NCBI GenBank assembly: GCA_938041955.1
Contig: CALISD010000061.1
Location: forward strand, 1 to 64,000
Source of the DNA: an uncultured Granulosicoccaceae bacterium
GTDB taxonomy: Bacteria; Pseudomonadota; Gammaproteobacteria; Granulosicoccales; Granulosicoccaceae
Length of the DNA stretch: 64,000 nucleotides
Reading direction: 5' to 3'
Part shown: one piece after another, positions 43,000 to 51,239 of the stretch
Position numbering within the stretch: position 1 is the stretch's first letter
How the letters are laid out: the number at the start of each line of letters is the position of its first letter
The notes under the pieces: generated by a model
Seen by the model: the letters and a program-made list of their open reading frames with translations, nothing else
Databases searched by the model: none
Told to the model about the DNA's origin: nothing
Program-made: the position numbers and the translations under genes

Positions 43000-43397
43000 G
43001 TTGATTGCCTGGTTGCTGTGCGCTGCCGTCGGAGAATTTTTTCGTCGCTTTTCTTTAGTATAGAAGGTACTGGATTAGTTCCAACCTGACGTTCGCAATC
43101 CGGTGCCAGTTCTCGTATATCAGGTTAACGTACAGGGGTGAGACTCCGGCTCTGACAATGAAAGCCCTTAAAAGGAATCAAGCTCACATGGCTTGAAGGC
43201 TGAATCCGTTTAATATCACCACGCTCAACAGAAAAAACGCAAAAACAACTCTCCGAGGAGTTTGCGCGGTAAAAGTTGGCGTAGAAAATGTGCCATGATG
43301 ACTACGTCTTTACGATCGTTTGAAGCGCATGTTTATGCATGCATAACGAAATTGATCGTTACAAACGCACCGTCCGAGCGTTCACAATGGCAGAGGT
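43000..43397. other. 398-base intergenic region, no gene seen
   Basis: This gap holds the upstream region of the DM13 lipoprotein and a possible terminator for the acetyltransferase. A 61-codon frame at 43262-43447 lacks a ribosome site and overlaps the acetyltransferase, so I do not call it. I see no RNA gene. Confidence 0.5.
43231..43262 (-). terminator. Possible intrinsic terminator after the acetyltransferase
   Basis: On the minus strand a short stem (AACTC with GAGTT around a six-base loop) is followed by GTTTTTGCGTTTTTT. The stem is only five pairs, but the T-runs and the position about 135 bases after the gene fit termination. Confidence 0.4.
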
Positions 43398-43952
43398 CTA
43401 CCGAGCAGAATCCTGGCCTAGCCTCAAACCCCACTTTGCACGCGTAAGCTTAAACACAAAGCAGTCGCTTTCTTCATCAAACTGACGCCGCTCAACGAAC
43501 TCAAACCCGAGACTCTCATAAAACTTGTGCGAACGGATGTTATTGGCCAATGGATCTATCAATATTGACCGCACGTTCTTCGCAGCAAAGCAATGCTCTA
43601 TCGCAAAAGTCATCATTTGCGTGCCGTAGCCGCGCCCGAGATAAGTCTCCTCCCCTATCCATATATCGATCGCTTTTTGATTTTCTGCCACCGCTCCCCA
43701 ATAGTGAGATCGCTCAAGGGCAGGATCAATAATCTGCATCGCACCGATGGCAACGCCAGATACTTCTGCAATGAAGAACTCGGTGCCGTCTGAGCGTGTC
43801 GATAACTCCTCTTCCCAGTCAGCTTCAAAAGAGCTTGTTCCGCTGGTGCTCACCGCCGCCTGCACATGCGGCTTTTCATCCCACAGATACAATTGCCTGG
43901 CGTCTGCAACAGTGGCAGATCGGATGCACAGTTCTGCTGTAGCGACAGACAT
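43398..43952 (-). CDS. GNAT-family N-acetyltransferase
   Basis: A 184-aa acetyltransferase of the GNAT fold with the acetyl-CoA loop in IGEETYLGRGYGTQMMTFAI and the RSILIDPLANNIRSHKFYESLGF segment typical of the RimJ/AAC(6')-like group. Acceptors in this group include protein N-termini and aminoglycosides, and the acceptor is not known here. The frame is open to 44009, but GCGGAG lies upstream of the ATG at 43952. It diverges from paaG. Confidence 0.85.
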   Translation of the reverse strand: MSVATAELCIRSATVADARQLYLWDEKPHVQAAVSTSGTSSFEADWEEELSTRSDGTEFFIAEVSGVAIGAMQIIDPALERSHYWGAVAENQKAIDIWIGEETYLGRGYGTQMMTFAIEHCFAAKNVRSILIDPLANNIRSHKFYESLGFEFVERRQFDEESDCFVFKLTRAKWGLRLGQDSAR

Positions 43953-44040
43953 GGAGTATCTCCGCTTTATAAGGCTAACAATCATTGACCGGGTGGCTTG
44001 CTTATGCAAGCATTTTACTTATCTTGCAGCGGAGCCTTAG

Positions 44041-44835
44041 ATGAATTCAGACAACCCGGTGATCACCACGCTAAATGACGGTGTATTGGCCATCACCCTG
44101 AATCGCCCAGACAAACTCAACGCCTTTAATGCTGAAATGAGTGAAGCATTTCTTCAAGCATTTGTGCGAGCCGACGAAGACAACACGGTCAGAGCCGTGC
44201 TTCTCACCGGTGCCGGGCGGGCGTTTTGCGCCGGGCAGGATCTTGGAGATCGTGACCCACGCAAGATGACCGAACCACCTGACCTTGGCCATACCATTGA
44301 AACCTACTACAACCCTGTGTTGAGACGTATGCGTGCAATGGAAAAACCGATCATTTGTGCGGTGAACGGTGTTGCCGCCGGCGCTGGCGCCAATATCGCG
44401 CTGGCCTGCGATATTGTACTCGCAGCACGCTCCGCCAAATTCATACAGGCATTCTCTAAAATCGGATTGATACCCGACTCCGGCGGCACCTGGATACTGA
44501 CTCGATTACTGGGCGAAGCAAGAGCCAAAGCACTTGCGATGACAGCCGAACCCTTGATGGCTGAAACCGCAGAGCAATGGGGCATGATCTGGCGCGCCGT
44601 TGACGATGATACATTGGCTGTGGAATCACAGACACTCGCCGCCAAAATGGCAGCAGGCCCCACCGCGGGCTTAGGTATGATTAAAAGCGCAATCCACCAA
44701 GCTGCAACACAGAGTCTGGACCAACAGCTGGATCTTGAGCGTGACTTACAACGCGAAGCCGGCAGATCTGAAGACTACGCTGAAGGCGTCACAGCCTTTC
44801 TTGAGAAGCGTGCACCAGTGTTCAAAGGGCGGTAA
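44041..44835 (+). CDS. paaG: Enoyl-CoA hydratase/isomerase PaaG
   Basis: A 264-aa crotonase-fold enzyme closest in motif to PaaG, which isomerises ring-epoxyphenylacetyl-CoA to the oxepin. Oxyanion-hole segments are RAFCAGQDLGDRD and GVAAGAGANIALACDI, and IGLIPDSGGTWILTRLLG is characteristic of PaaG. GCGGAG precedes the ATG. paaI starts immediately after the stop. The ring epoxidase genes paaABCDE are not present here, so either they are elsewhere or the enzyme has another role. Confidence 0.85.
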   Translation: MNSDNPVITTLNDGVLAITLNRPDKLNAFNAEMSEAFLQAFVRADEDNTVRAVLLTGAGRAFCAGQDLGDRDPRKMTEPPDLGHTIETYYNPVLRRMRAMEKPIICAVNGVAAGAGANIALACDIVLAARSAKFIQAFSKIGLIPDSGGTWILTRLLGEARAKALAMTAEPLMAETAEQWGMIWRAVDDDTLAVESQTLAAKMAAGPTAGLGMIKSAIHQAATQSLDQQLDLERDLQREAGRSEDYAEGVTAFLEKRAPVFKGR

Positions 44836-45291
44836 ATGAGTACCGAAGAACTGGATGCACAAGCGTTAGCAGAAGCCTGTGCCGAAATGCTATGGCGTGA
44901 CGACATGGCCACAAAAAAGCTCGGCATGAAGATTGAAAAAATAGCACCAGGCCAGGCCAATCTGTCTATGACAGTGACAAGCGACATGGCCAATGGCCAC
45001 GGTAGTTGTCACGGGGGCTTTATGTTTGCACTGGCAGACTCGGCCTTTGCATTTTCCTGCAACACGTACAACCAGCGAGCCGTTGCCCAACACTGCACCA
45101 TTAGCTACCTGGCCCCGGCCTTCGCTGGTGACAAACTGCTTGCCTGTGGCAAAGAGGTGTCCCGGAGCGGACGAAACGGCATTTACGACATACGTATAAG
45201 TAATGAAAAAGGTGACGCCATTGCAGAGTTTCGTGGTTACTCACGGACAGTTAGCGGCACACTGCTAGGTGAAAATAATGACTCACAATAA
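44836..45291 (+). CDS. paaI: Hydroxyphenylacetyl-CoA thioesterase PaaI
   Basis: A 151-aa hotdog-fold thioesterase. GHGSCHGGFMFALADSAFAF carries the catalytic aspartate and the HGG motif of PaaI. In the phenylacetate pathway it frees CoA from dead-end hydroxyphenylacetyl-CoA. It starts directly after the paaG stop, and paaK follows 33 bases later. Confidence 0.88.
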   Translation: MSTEELDAQALAEACAEMLWRDDMATKKLGMKIEKIAPGQANLSMTVTSDMANGHGSCHGGFMFALADSAFAFSCNTYNQRAVAQHCTISYLAPAFAGDKLLACGKEVSRSGRNGIYDIRISNEKGDAIAEFRGYSRTVSGTLLGENNDSQ

Positions 45292-45324
45292 CAACAAGCC
45301 AATTTCCAGCACCGGAGTAACCTG

Positions 45325-46635
45325 ATGGAAGATCTGCAACCAAAGCCCGGTGACCTATCACCCATCGAAACCGCATCACGGGACGAGATCTCGGCCCTGC
45401 AACTAAAGCGAATGAAGCATTCGCTACAGCATGCCTACAATAATTCACCATTTTATCAACAGCATTTTAAAGACAATGGCGTTCATCCGGATGATCTAAA
45501 TACACTTTCCGATCTTTCGAAGTTTCCATTCACTAACAAGCAGGATCTGCGTAGCACTTATCCGTTTGGCATGTTTGCCGTGCCGCAAAAAGAATTGAGA
45601 CGCATACATGCGTCATCCGGCACCACAGGTAAACCGACTGTTGTTGGCTATACACAAAACGATCTCGACATTTGGGCTGAAGTAGTTGGCCGTTCAATCA
45701 CTGCTGCGGGTGGTCGCGCGGGAGACATGATCCACAACGCCTACGGCTATGGCTTATTCACAGGCGGCCTGGGCATACATGATGGCGCCGAGCGAATGGG
45801 CTGCACCGTCGTGCCAATATCCGGCGGTATGACAGAAAGACAAGTCACAATTATTGATGACTTTAAGCCTCGTATAATCACGGTAACACCATCGTACATA
45901 CTGTCTGTACTTGACGAGTTCAACGCACGTGGTATAGACCCGAAAGACACCTCACTCGCGGTGGGTATTTTCGGTGCCGAACCATGGACCAATGCGATGC
46001 GACAGGAAATAGAGCAGGCCTTTGACATGCACGCTGTCGATATCTATGGTTTGTCCGAAGTCATCGGCCCGGGGGTATCAATGGAGTGCGTTGAAACCAA
46101 AGACGGATTACATATTTGGGAAGACCATTTTTATCCAGAAATTATTAATCCCGAAACAGGTGAAGTGCTGCCCGACGGTGAACAAGGCGAATTAGTGTTC
46201 ACGTCACTCACCAAAGAGGCTATGCCTATCATTCGCTACCGCACACGTGACTTAACCAAGCTCCTACCGGGCACCGCACGGAGCATGCGGCGCATGGAAA
46301 AAGTCACCGGCCGATCAGATGACATGATCATCCTGCGTGGCGTTAATGTATTTCCCACTCAGATTGAAGAGCAGTTGTTTAAGTGTGAGTCGCTCGCGCC
46401 TCACTTCCAGATAGAGCTAACACGTGATGGCAGGCTGGATGTGATGACAGTCCATGTAGAGGCAGCCGCCGACTCTGCCGACAGCACCACCCGTGAAGCA
46501 GCAGCTGCGGAACTTACCGGTCATATAAAGGATGTTATCGGCGTCAGCAGCAAGGTCAATGTGACCGAGCCAGGTAAAGTCGAACGATCTCTCGGCAAGG
46601 CACGGCGTGTGGTAGACAATCGGCCAAAGACCTAA
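45325..46635 (+). CDS. paaK: Phenylacetate-CoA ligase PaaK
   Basis: A 436-aa adenylate-forming ligase that makes phenylacetyl-CoA from phenylacetate, ATP and CoA. It has the P-loop-like SSGTTGKPTVVGYT, the YGYGLFTGGLG segment, IYGLSEVIGPG and the C-terminal GRSDDMIILRGVNVFPTQIE. GGAG lies upstream of the ATG. It completes an orphan paaG-paaI-paaK group; the substrate could be phenylacetate or a related aryl acid. Confidence 0.92.
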   Translation: MEDLQPKPGDLSPIETASRDEISALQLKRMKHSLQHAYNNSPFYQQHFKDNGVHPDDLNTLSDLSKFPFTNKQDLRSTYPFGMFAVPQKELRRIHASSGTTGKPTVVGYTQNDLDIWAEVVGRSITAAGGRAGDMIHNAYGYGLFTGGLGIHDGAERMGCTVVPISGGMTERQVTIIDDFKPRIITVTPSYILSVLDEFNARGIDPKDTSLAVGIFGAEPWTNAMRQEIEQAFDMHAVDIYGLSEVIGPGVSMECVETKDGLHIWEDHFYPEIINPETGEVLPDGEQGELVFTSLTKEAMPIIRYRTRDLTKLLPGTARSMRRMEKVTGRSDDMIILRGVNVFPTQIEEQLFKCESLAPHFQIELTRDGRLDVMTVHVEAAADSADSTTREAAAAELTGHIKDVIGVSSKVNVTEPGKVERSLGKARRVVDNRPKT

Positions 46636-46664
46636 ATAAAACAAGTAAACAACAGACGGTACCA

Positions 46665-47453
46665 ATGCTCGAAGAACTCAGTAAAAACTACAAGACTGAT
46701 GGGTATGTCAGTGGCATACCCATTATCAGTGCGCAACAAGCAGCGACACACCGACAGCAATTGGAAACTGCTGAGCAATCACGAGGCAACCTGCATTACC
46801 TGGCCAAAGTACACACCTTGTTCCGCTCCCCGTATGAGCTTGCTACCTTGCCCATCGTGCTTGATATTGTAGAACAACTGATCGGTCCGGACATTCTGCT
46901 TTTTAATGTCACCTACATTATTAAAGAAGCCAATGCGCCGGCACATGTCAGTTGGCATCAGGACCTCACTTACTGGGGTTTAAGCCATGATGATCAAGTC
47001 AGTATGTGGCTGGCACTATCACCCGCTACTGAAGAAACCGGCTGTATGAAAATGTTGCCGGGCAGCCATACAAAAGGTCATTTTGAACACGAACCGACCG
47101 ACGATAAAAACAACGTTCTGCTACAGGGTCAGACCGTAACTGGTGTAGATGAAAACCAAAGCGTATTGTGCCCTTTGGCTCCCGGTGAAGCGTCTTTTCA
47201 CCATGGCTGGACCTTACATGCGTCCACACCCAACGTCGGAAGCGACCGGCGCATTGGGCTTAACATTCAATACATCGCTCCACATGTTCGACAGACTAAA
47301 CATGATATGGATACCGCCTTGCTGGTGCGCGGTGAGGATAAATACAATCACTTTGGCCGCGATATTCCAGCTACTGCTGACTTCGATCCAGCTGCTGTAA
47401 AGCGCCATCAGGAATTGCAGCGGTTGTATGAAGAAACTGCCGGATCTAGTTAG
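46665..47453 (+). CDS. Phytanoyl-CoA dioxygenase (PhyH) family protein
   Basis: A 262-aa Fe(II)/2-oxoglutarate dioxygenase of the PhyH family. Iron ligands are His98 and Asp100 (SWHQDLTYW) and a distal histidine in FHHGWTLHASTPN, with the oxoglutarate arginine in DRRIGLNIQYIAP. It follows paaK by 29 bases and may share its transcript. PhyH-type enzymes hydroxylate acyl-CoAs, ectoine and many small molecules. EctD is also of this family, but its signature stretch is not visible, so I do not call ectoine hydroxylase. Confidence 0.83.
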   Translation: MLEELSKNYKTDGYVSGIPIISAQQAATHRQQLETAEQSRGNLHYLAKVHTLFRSPYELATLPIVLDIVEQLIGPDILLFNVTYIIKEANAPAHVSWHQDLTYWGLSHDDQVSMWLALSPATEETGCMKMLPGSHTKGHFEHEPTDDKNNVLLQGQTVTGVDENQSVLCPLAPGEASFHHGWTLHASTPNVGSDRRIGLNIQYIAPHVRQTKHDMDTALLVRGEDKYNHFGRDIPATADFDPAAVKRHQELQRLYEETAGSS

Positions 47454-47475
47454 CCATGGGAGGCCGCTACCACCA

Positions 47476-47652
47476 GGAACCCGACGCGTTAGCGAGTGGG
47501 TTTAGATCACTGTCGTCTAACGCTCGTATCAGGCAACAGTTGTGACAGCCTCTCGGCATAGCTGGATAGTTTAGGTCTGTGACTCAGATTAACAGCACAG
47601 CCATTCTGATAGACCTGCGAACCACATCCACTCGCTCACGCGTCGGGTTTCC
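47476..47652. mobile_element. Small element with inverted GACGCGT repeat ends, copy A
   Basis: Forward motif at 47476-47499 (GGAACCCGACGCGTTAGCGA then GTGG) and reverse motif at 47628-47652 enclose 128 bases. The interior shares TTTAGATCACTG and TATCAGGCAACAGTTGT with copy B. The structure, with about 25-bp terminal inverted repeats and no coding capacity, is MITE-like. No transposase source is in the window. Confidence 0.65.
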
Positions 47653-47742
47653 CTAGGGCGACGCATCACGATAGGATTACTTTGCTATAAAACCACTAAC
47701 ACCTCTTTACAAACTCCTGCTCCACTGTGGCGCTTCGCCACC

Positions 47743-47922
47743 GGAAACCCGACGCGTTAGCGAGTGGGCTTTAGATCACTGACGCAGAACGCTCCTATCA
47801 GGCAACAGTTGTTATAGCGTCTCAGCATCGCAAGATAGTTCGGGTCCGCGGCTCCGCTTAACAACACAGCTATTCTTACTGTAATAGTGGACTGTGCCCA
47901 TTCCCTTACGCGTCGAATTTCC
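47743..47922. mobile_element. Small element with inverted GACGCGT repeat ends, copy B
   Basis: Forward motif at 47743-47767 and a degraded reverse motif at 47898-47922 (CCATTCCCTTACGCGT then CGAATTTCC). The interior aligns with copy A along its length but with many changes, so the duplication is old. Flanks on both sides are also similar, so the repeated unit is about 267 bases. Confidence 0.62.
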
Positions 47923-48026
47923 CGAAAAGCGAGGCATCGCCATAAGAAGAATACACCCCAATACAAACTACGAACAGCGTCTTAACCAAAAAAGCCCCGT
48001 CATGACCGTTTATCCGGCGTAGGTAT

Positions 48027-48488
48027 TTACCCTTTATTTCCAACCCAGCCACGGCTAATCGCCCAGCGGGTATACCAGACCAAAAAAGCCGCCAATAGTG
48101 GGGTTAGGACTAAGTACATAGTTTTTTCAAAAGCACTGAAAACCACTCCGGAGTTTACAATCCCAAACACCGGAAGCATTGAAACGATAACGCCAATAAC
48201 AGACAGCACAAAAAAGACCAGCGAAAGGGACTTTCGAAGCAACAGCAGAACACTGCCTATCGCGCCCGCGAATACTGCTATAGCAAACCCACCGGTGGCC
48301 CACGCTGGCCGGTTCTCTATAATGGCTCGTTGAGCTGCTGACATAGCACTCAACGCATCAGGACTCATGTTCATTTGCCACATATAGTTTGCACAACCCA
48401 TGACATTCCAGACCAATGCGATGATGCCCACCAGCCACACACTCCAGTGCGCACTTCGTTTTATAGCTCTGTCGGTTGATTGATTCAT
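48027..48488 (-). CDS. Small four-helix membrane protein, function unknown
   Basis: A 153-aa integral membrane protein with four hydrophobic helices (about residues 15-33, 65-83, 88-110 and 120-140). The VWNVMGCANYMWQMNMSPD segment after the first helix is typical of a small uncharacterised family of proteobacterial membrane proteins. It lies 38 bases after the class IV aminotransferase gene on the same strand and may be co-transcribed. I do not recognise a function. Confidence 0.7.
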   Translation of the reverse strand: MNQSTDRAIKRSAHWSVWLVGIIALVWNVMGCANYMWQMNMSPDALSAMSAAQRAIIENRPAWATGGFAIAVFAGAIGSVLLLLRKSLSLVFFVLSVIGVIVSMLPVFGIVNSGVVFSAFEKTMYLVLTPLLAAFLVWYTRWAISRGWVGNKG

Positions 48489-48526
48489 ATTTTATCTCCA
48501 GCGCAGTGCCCGCTAACGGTATTAGT

Positions 48527-49495
48527 TTATGTTTTAAAAGTGTTGATTAATACATTTTCAGCTACGTATTCCTCTATAACGGCTTTATAAAGCCCTCGGA
48601 TGATCTTAGTCACCTCGCCGGCTTTTCCATTTCCAATCCGCTTTCCATCAATTGAATATATAGGCGTTTGCGCACCAAACGTTCCCGTGAGAAACGCTTC
48701 ATCAGCTCCATACGCTTCATACAATGAGTAATTCTTTTCATGCACCGGAATGCCGGCGTCTTTGCATAGCTCAATCACCTTCTGGCGTGTAACTCCATTC
48801 ATGCAGTAATCACCTGTTGATGTCCATACTTCGCCTTTTCGAACAATAAAGAAATTACATGCATTGGTGGTATTTACAAAACCATGCGGGTCCAGCATGA
48901 GCGCCTCATCGGCACCCGCAGCTTCAGCCTGTAAGCAGGCGATCACGCAATTGAGTTTTGAATGTGAATTGAACTTGGCATCCTGCGAATGAGGCAGACC
49001 GCGAACCTGCGGCACCGAGGCCAGCCTGATGCCACGATCAGCAGTGTCAGCAGTTCGGTCAACCGCCTTTGAGTGCTCCATGATAATCACCACTGTCGGC
49101 CCGCTTCTGGAAAGACTCGGGTGTTGAAATGGCTTTACCTTGGTGCCGCGGGTAACCATTAGCCGGCAGTGCACGTCTGTGGTCATATTGTTGGCTGCCG
49201 CTGTTTGTTCCAGTGCAGTCGCGATATCCCCCCGGGTCATACCAATATCAAGAGAAACGGCCTTACAACTGTCAAACAGGCGATCCATGTGCTCATCAAA
49301 AAAAGCCCACACTCCGTCATATAAGCGCATCCCTTCCCACATGCCGTCGCCGAGCATAAAGCCGGAATCGTAAACTGATACTTTGGCTTCATCTCTAGGG
49401 ACGATGTCACCATTGATATAGATTTTAATGTCTCTGTTTCTAAGATCCTCCTCAGCATCATGAGTGGTGACAGAGTTATCGGTAGATTGAATCAT
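48527..49495 (-). CDS. Class IV aminotransferase (IlvE/D-amino acid type)
   Basis: A 322-aa fold-type IV PLP aminotransferase. Motifs include YDSGFMLGDGMWEGMRLYDG, CRLMVTRGTK, the PLP lysine region SHSKLNCVIACLQA, and the EALMLDPHGFVNTTNACNFF and EAFLTGTFGAQTPI segments. It is closest to branched-chain amino acid aminotransferases, but D-amino acid aminotransferase or another specificity is possible. It is the upstream gene of a two-gene minus-strand unit. Confidence 0.85.
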   Translation of the reverse strand: MIQSTDNSVTTHDAEEDLRNRDIKIYINGDIVPRDEAKVSVYDSGFMLGDGMWEGMRLYDGVWAFFDEHMDRLFDSCKAVSLDIGMTRGDIATALEQTAAANNMTTDVHCRLMVTRGTKVKPFQHPSLSRSGPTVVIIMEHSKAVDRTADTADRGIRLASVPQVRGLPHSQDAKFNSHSKLNCVIACLQAEAAGADEALMLDPHGFVNTTNACNFFIVRKGEVWTSTGDYCMNGVTRQKVIELCKDAGIPVHEKNYSLYEAYGADEAFLTGTFGAQTPIYSIDGKRIGNGKAGEVTKIIRGLYKAVIEEYVAENVLINTFKT

Positions 49496-49651
49496 AGAGC
49501 TGTATCAATGAATAAGTAAAAATGGCGATCGGATGCGGGTATGCTGCCGTGGACCCATGATTAATTGCCTGAACGACAACGCTCAGCGCAACTGCGTATA
49601 TTATACGGACCAAAGGCAAACCTGCCTATAGTGGCGTGCCTGCAGTGGTAA

Positions 49652-50284
49652 TCATGTCGGAAGATATTGATCACCGTTTTTTAACACTACATTAAACGAT
49701 ACCGACACACGCAGTTCATCTGACAGGTTCGGATGCACCAAATGATGTAAAAAGGACGGCCACAGTAATATCAGCCCGGCCTCGGGCTGAATCCGTAGTT
49801 CAGGGTCAATCTGGCCGTCACCGAGAATGGCATTCATGTTCGCCTGCCCACGCGGATCAAAAAAGGATATCGCCCCGGGGTTTAGATCTGAACGGCTGCC
49901 AGCCTCCTGCAGCACTGGTACCTGCACATAGTAGGTACCACTGAGATAACTGTGAGGGTGATTGTGCAGGTTGTGATAATCACCACGGCGGTTCACATTG
50001 GCCCAGCCTTGAAGACTCCAATCCACATCATAGCCAATACCGACGTTCTTAAGATAGCCACCTACAGATTGATTGATACATTGCTTGAGCCAGTCGAGCA
50101 CCGGAACAGACGCTGCAAACAGATTCTCAGAGGTGTAGTCGACTGTCATGTCTTCGCGCGAGGACTCTGCCTGCAGGATCAAGCTGAGCAGAGCCTGATT
50201 GGCAGGATCGGCATTGTCAATTTTGCGCTGAAAGAACGTTGTCGGCCATAGTCGGCTGAAGCCATCGTCCTGCTCATTCTCCAT
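49652..50284 (-). CDS. Putative 2OG-Fe(II) oxygenase (TIGR02466-like)
   Basis: A 210-aa protein of the small 2-oxoglutarate/iron oxygenase family defined by TIGR02466. The motifs are LWPTTFFQRKI at the start, WANVNRRGDYHNLHNHPHS with the HxH-type ligands, GTYYVQVP, GAISFFDPRG and a C-terminal LILLWPSFLHHLVHPN with the distal histidine and RVSVSFNV arginine. The substrate is unknown. It diverges from the RNA methyltransferase gene. Confidence 0.82.
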   Translation of the reverse strand: MENEQDDGFSRLWPTTFFQRKIDNADPANQALLSLILQAESSREDMTVDYTSENLFAASVPVLDWLKQCINQSVGGYLKNVGIGYDVDWSLQGWANVNRRGDYHNLHNHPHSYLSGTYYVQVPVLQEAGSRSDLNPGAISFFDPRGQANMNAILGDGQIDPELRIQPEAGLILLWPSFLHHLVHPNLSDELRVSVSFNVVLKNGDQYLPT

Positions 50285-50349
50285 AAGTGAATCTCCCGGT
50301 GTTTTACGCTGTTTTTCTATACACGCATTCTACAGCCAGTATACTCGGG

Positions 50350-50913
50350 ATGATGACTCCGAACGATTCTGATATGACACACAACCACCGCGAAGAACCC
50401 TACACTGGCATTGGGATATGTAATCCTAAAAACCCCACCAATATGGGGTCGGTTTTGCGCGCATGTGGCTGCTTTGGAGCGGATGAGATTTACTATACCG
50501 GCACTCGGTACGACAAAGCTCAGCGCTTCAATACAGACACAAAAAACACTCTGGCTACCTTGCCGATGATCCATACCGAATCGTTAATTGCATCAGCTGT
50601 TGCTGACACGCAAATCGTCTGTGTAGAGCTGGTGGAAAACGCCACAACTTTACCGGAGTTTGAACACCCGGATCGGGCGTTGTATATCTTTGGAGCTGAA
50701 GACTCTAACCTTTCACAGGAATTAGTTGATCAGGCACACCATGTGGTCTTTATACCCACGGTAGGCTGTCTTAACCTATCTGCCAGTGTGCATGTGTTGC
50801 TTTACGACAGACAAACAAAGCGTCAGTCATTGATGAATCAAGAGCAGAGCAATAGTCTGGTGCGTACCAGCCGCGATTGCCGAAATAATCTCATTGCAGC
50901 AAAGACACTATGA
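50350..50913 (+). CDS. SpoU/TrmH-family RNA methyltransferase
   Basis: About 187 aa of the SPOUT superfamily, with IGICNPKNPTNMGSVLRAC (motif 1), ALYIFGAEDSNLSQEL (motif 2) and HVVFIPTVGCLNLSASVHVL (motif 3, normally IPM.G...SLNVS), forming the trefoil knot that binds S-adenosylmethionine. It would methylate a ribose in tRNA or rRNA. The frame is open from a GTG at 50287; ATGs at 50350, 50353 and 50374 are all possible starts, and I chose the first after CGGGA. It overlaps the next gene by four bases. Confidence 0.83.
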   Translation: MMTPNDSDMTHNHREEPYTGIGICNPKNPTNMGSVLRACGCFGADEIYYTGTRYDKAQRFNTDTKNTLATLPMIHTESLIASAVADTQIVCVELVENATTLPEFEHPDRALYIFGAEDSNLSQELVDQAHHVVFIPTVGCLNLSASVHVLLYDRQTKRQSLMNQEQSNSLVRTSRDCRNNLIAAKTL

Positions 50914-51236
50914 TTGATCCTATTCAATGGCCTGCAATAGTGCAGTTTACACATAGTGATGAACTGGAGATTGTTAGAGATCAAAGTGACTTGAATAACA
51001 TCACACTCCAGCCAGACATCAGGTTGATCAGCCACAACGGCACTGTGTATGCGCTCGTACAAAATGAAAACATCTCTGTCGAAGCGACTGCTACAAACTC
51101 CACTTTGGCTGTAGATGAAGCGGTTTTAATTGCACGCAAACACATGGCAACACAGGATCAGTGCTGTGTATCCAAGTTCAATGCCCGAACAATCGAAGAG
51201 GTAATTAACGCCCTGGTAGCTTCTGACGATCAATAA
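50910..51236 (+). CDS. DUF4144-like small protein
   Basis: A 108-aa protein beginning IQWPAIVQFTHSDELEIV, with the look of the uncharacterised DUF4144 family found in marine gammaproteobacteria. It overlaps the methyltransferase stop by four bases (ATGA) and ends three bases before the convergent MFS gene. Tight coupling to the methyltransferase supports it as a real gene. No function is known. Confidence 0.65.
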   Translation: MIDPIQWPAIVQFTHSDELEIVRDQSDLNNITLQPDIRLISHNGTVYALVQNENISVEATATNSTLAVDEAVLIARKHMATQDQCCVSKFNARTIEEVINALVASDDQ

Positions 51237-51239
51237 GCG

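Larger units (their letters stand above)
47454..48026. other. 573-base intergenic region filled by two tandem repeat units
   Basis: The gap after the PhyH gene consists almost wholly of two related units about 267 bases apart, described separately. A perfect small hairpin, GTGGCG-CTT-CGCCAC, is at 47727-47741 at the unit junction. No gene is seen. Confidence 0.7.

Noticed and set aside
46665-47453. Ectoine hydroxylase EctD for the PhyH-type gene
   Set aside because: It is in the right superfamily and an ectoine operon is nearby, but the EctD signature region is not recognisable and no ectABC genes are present.
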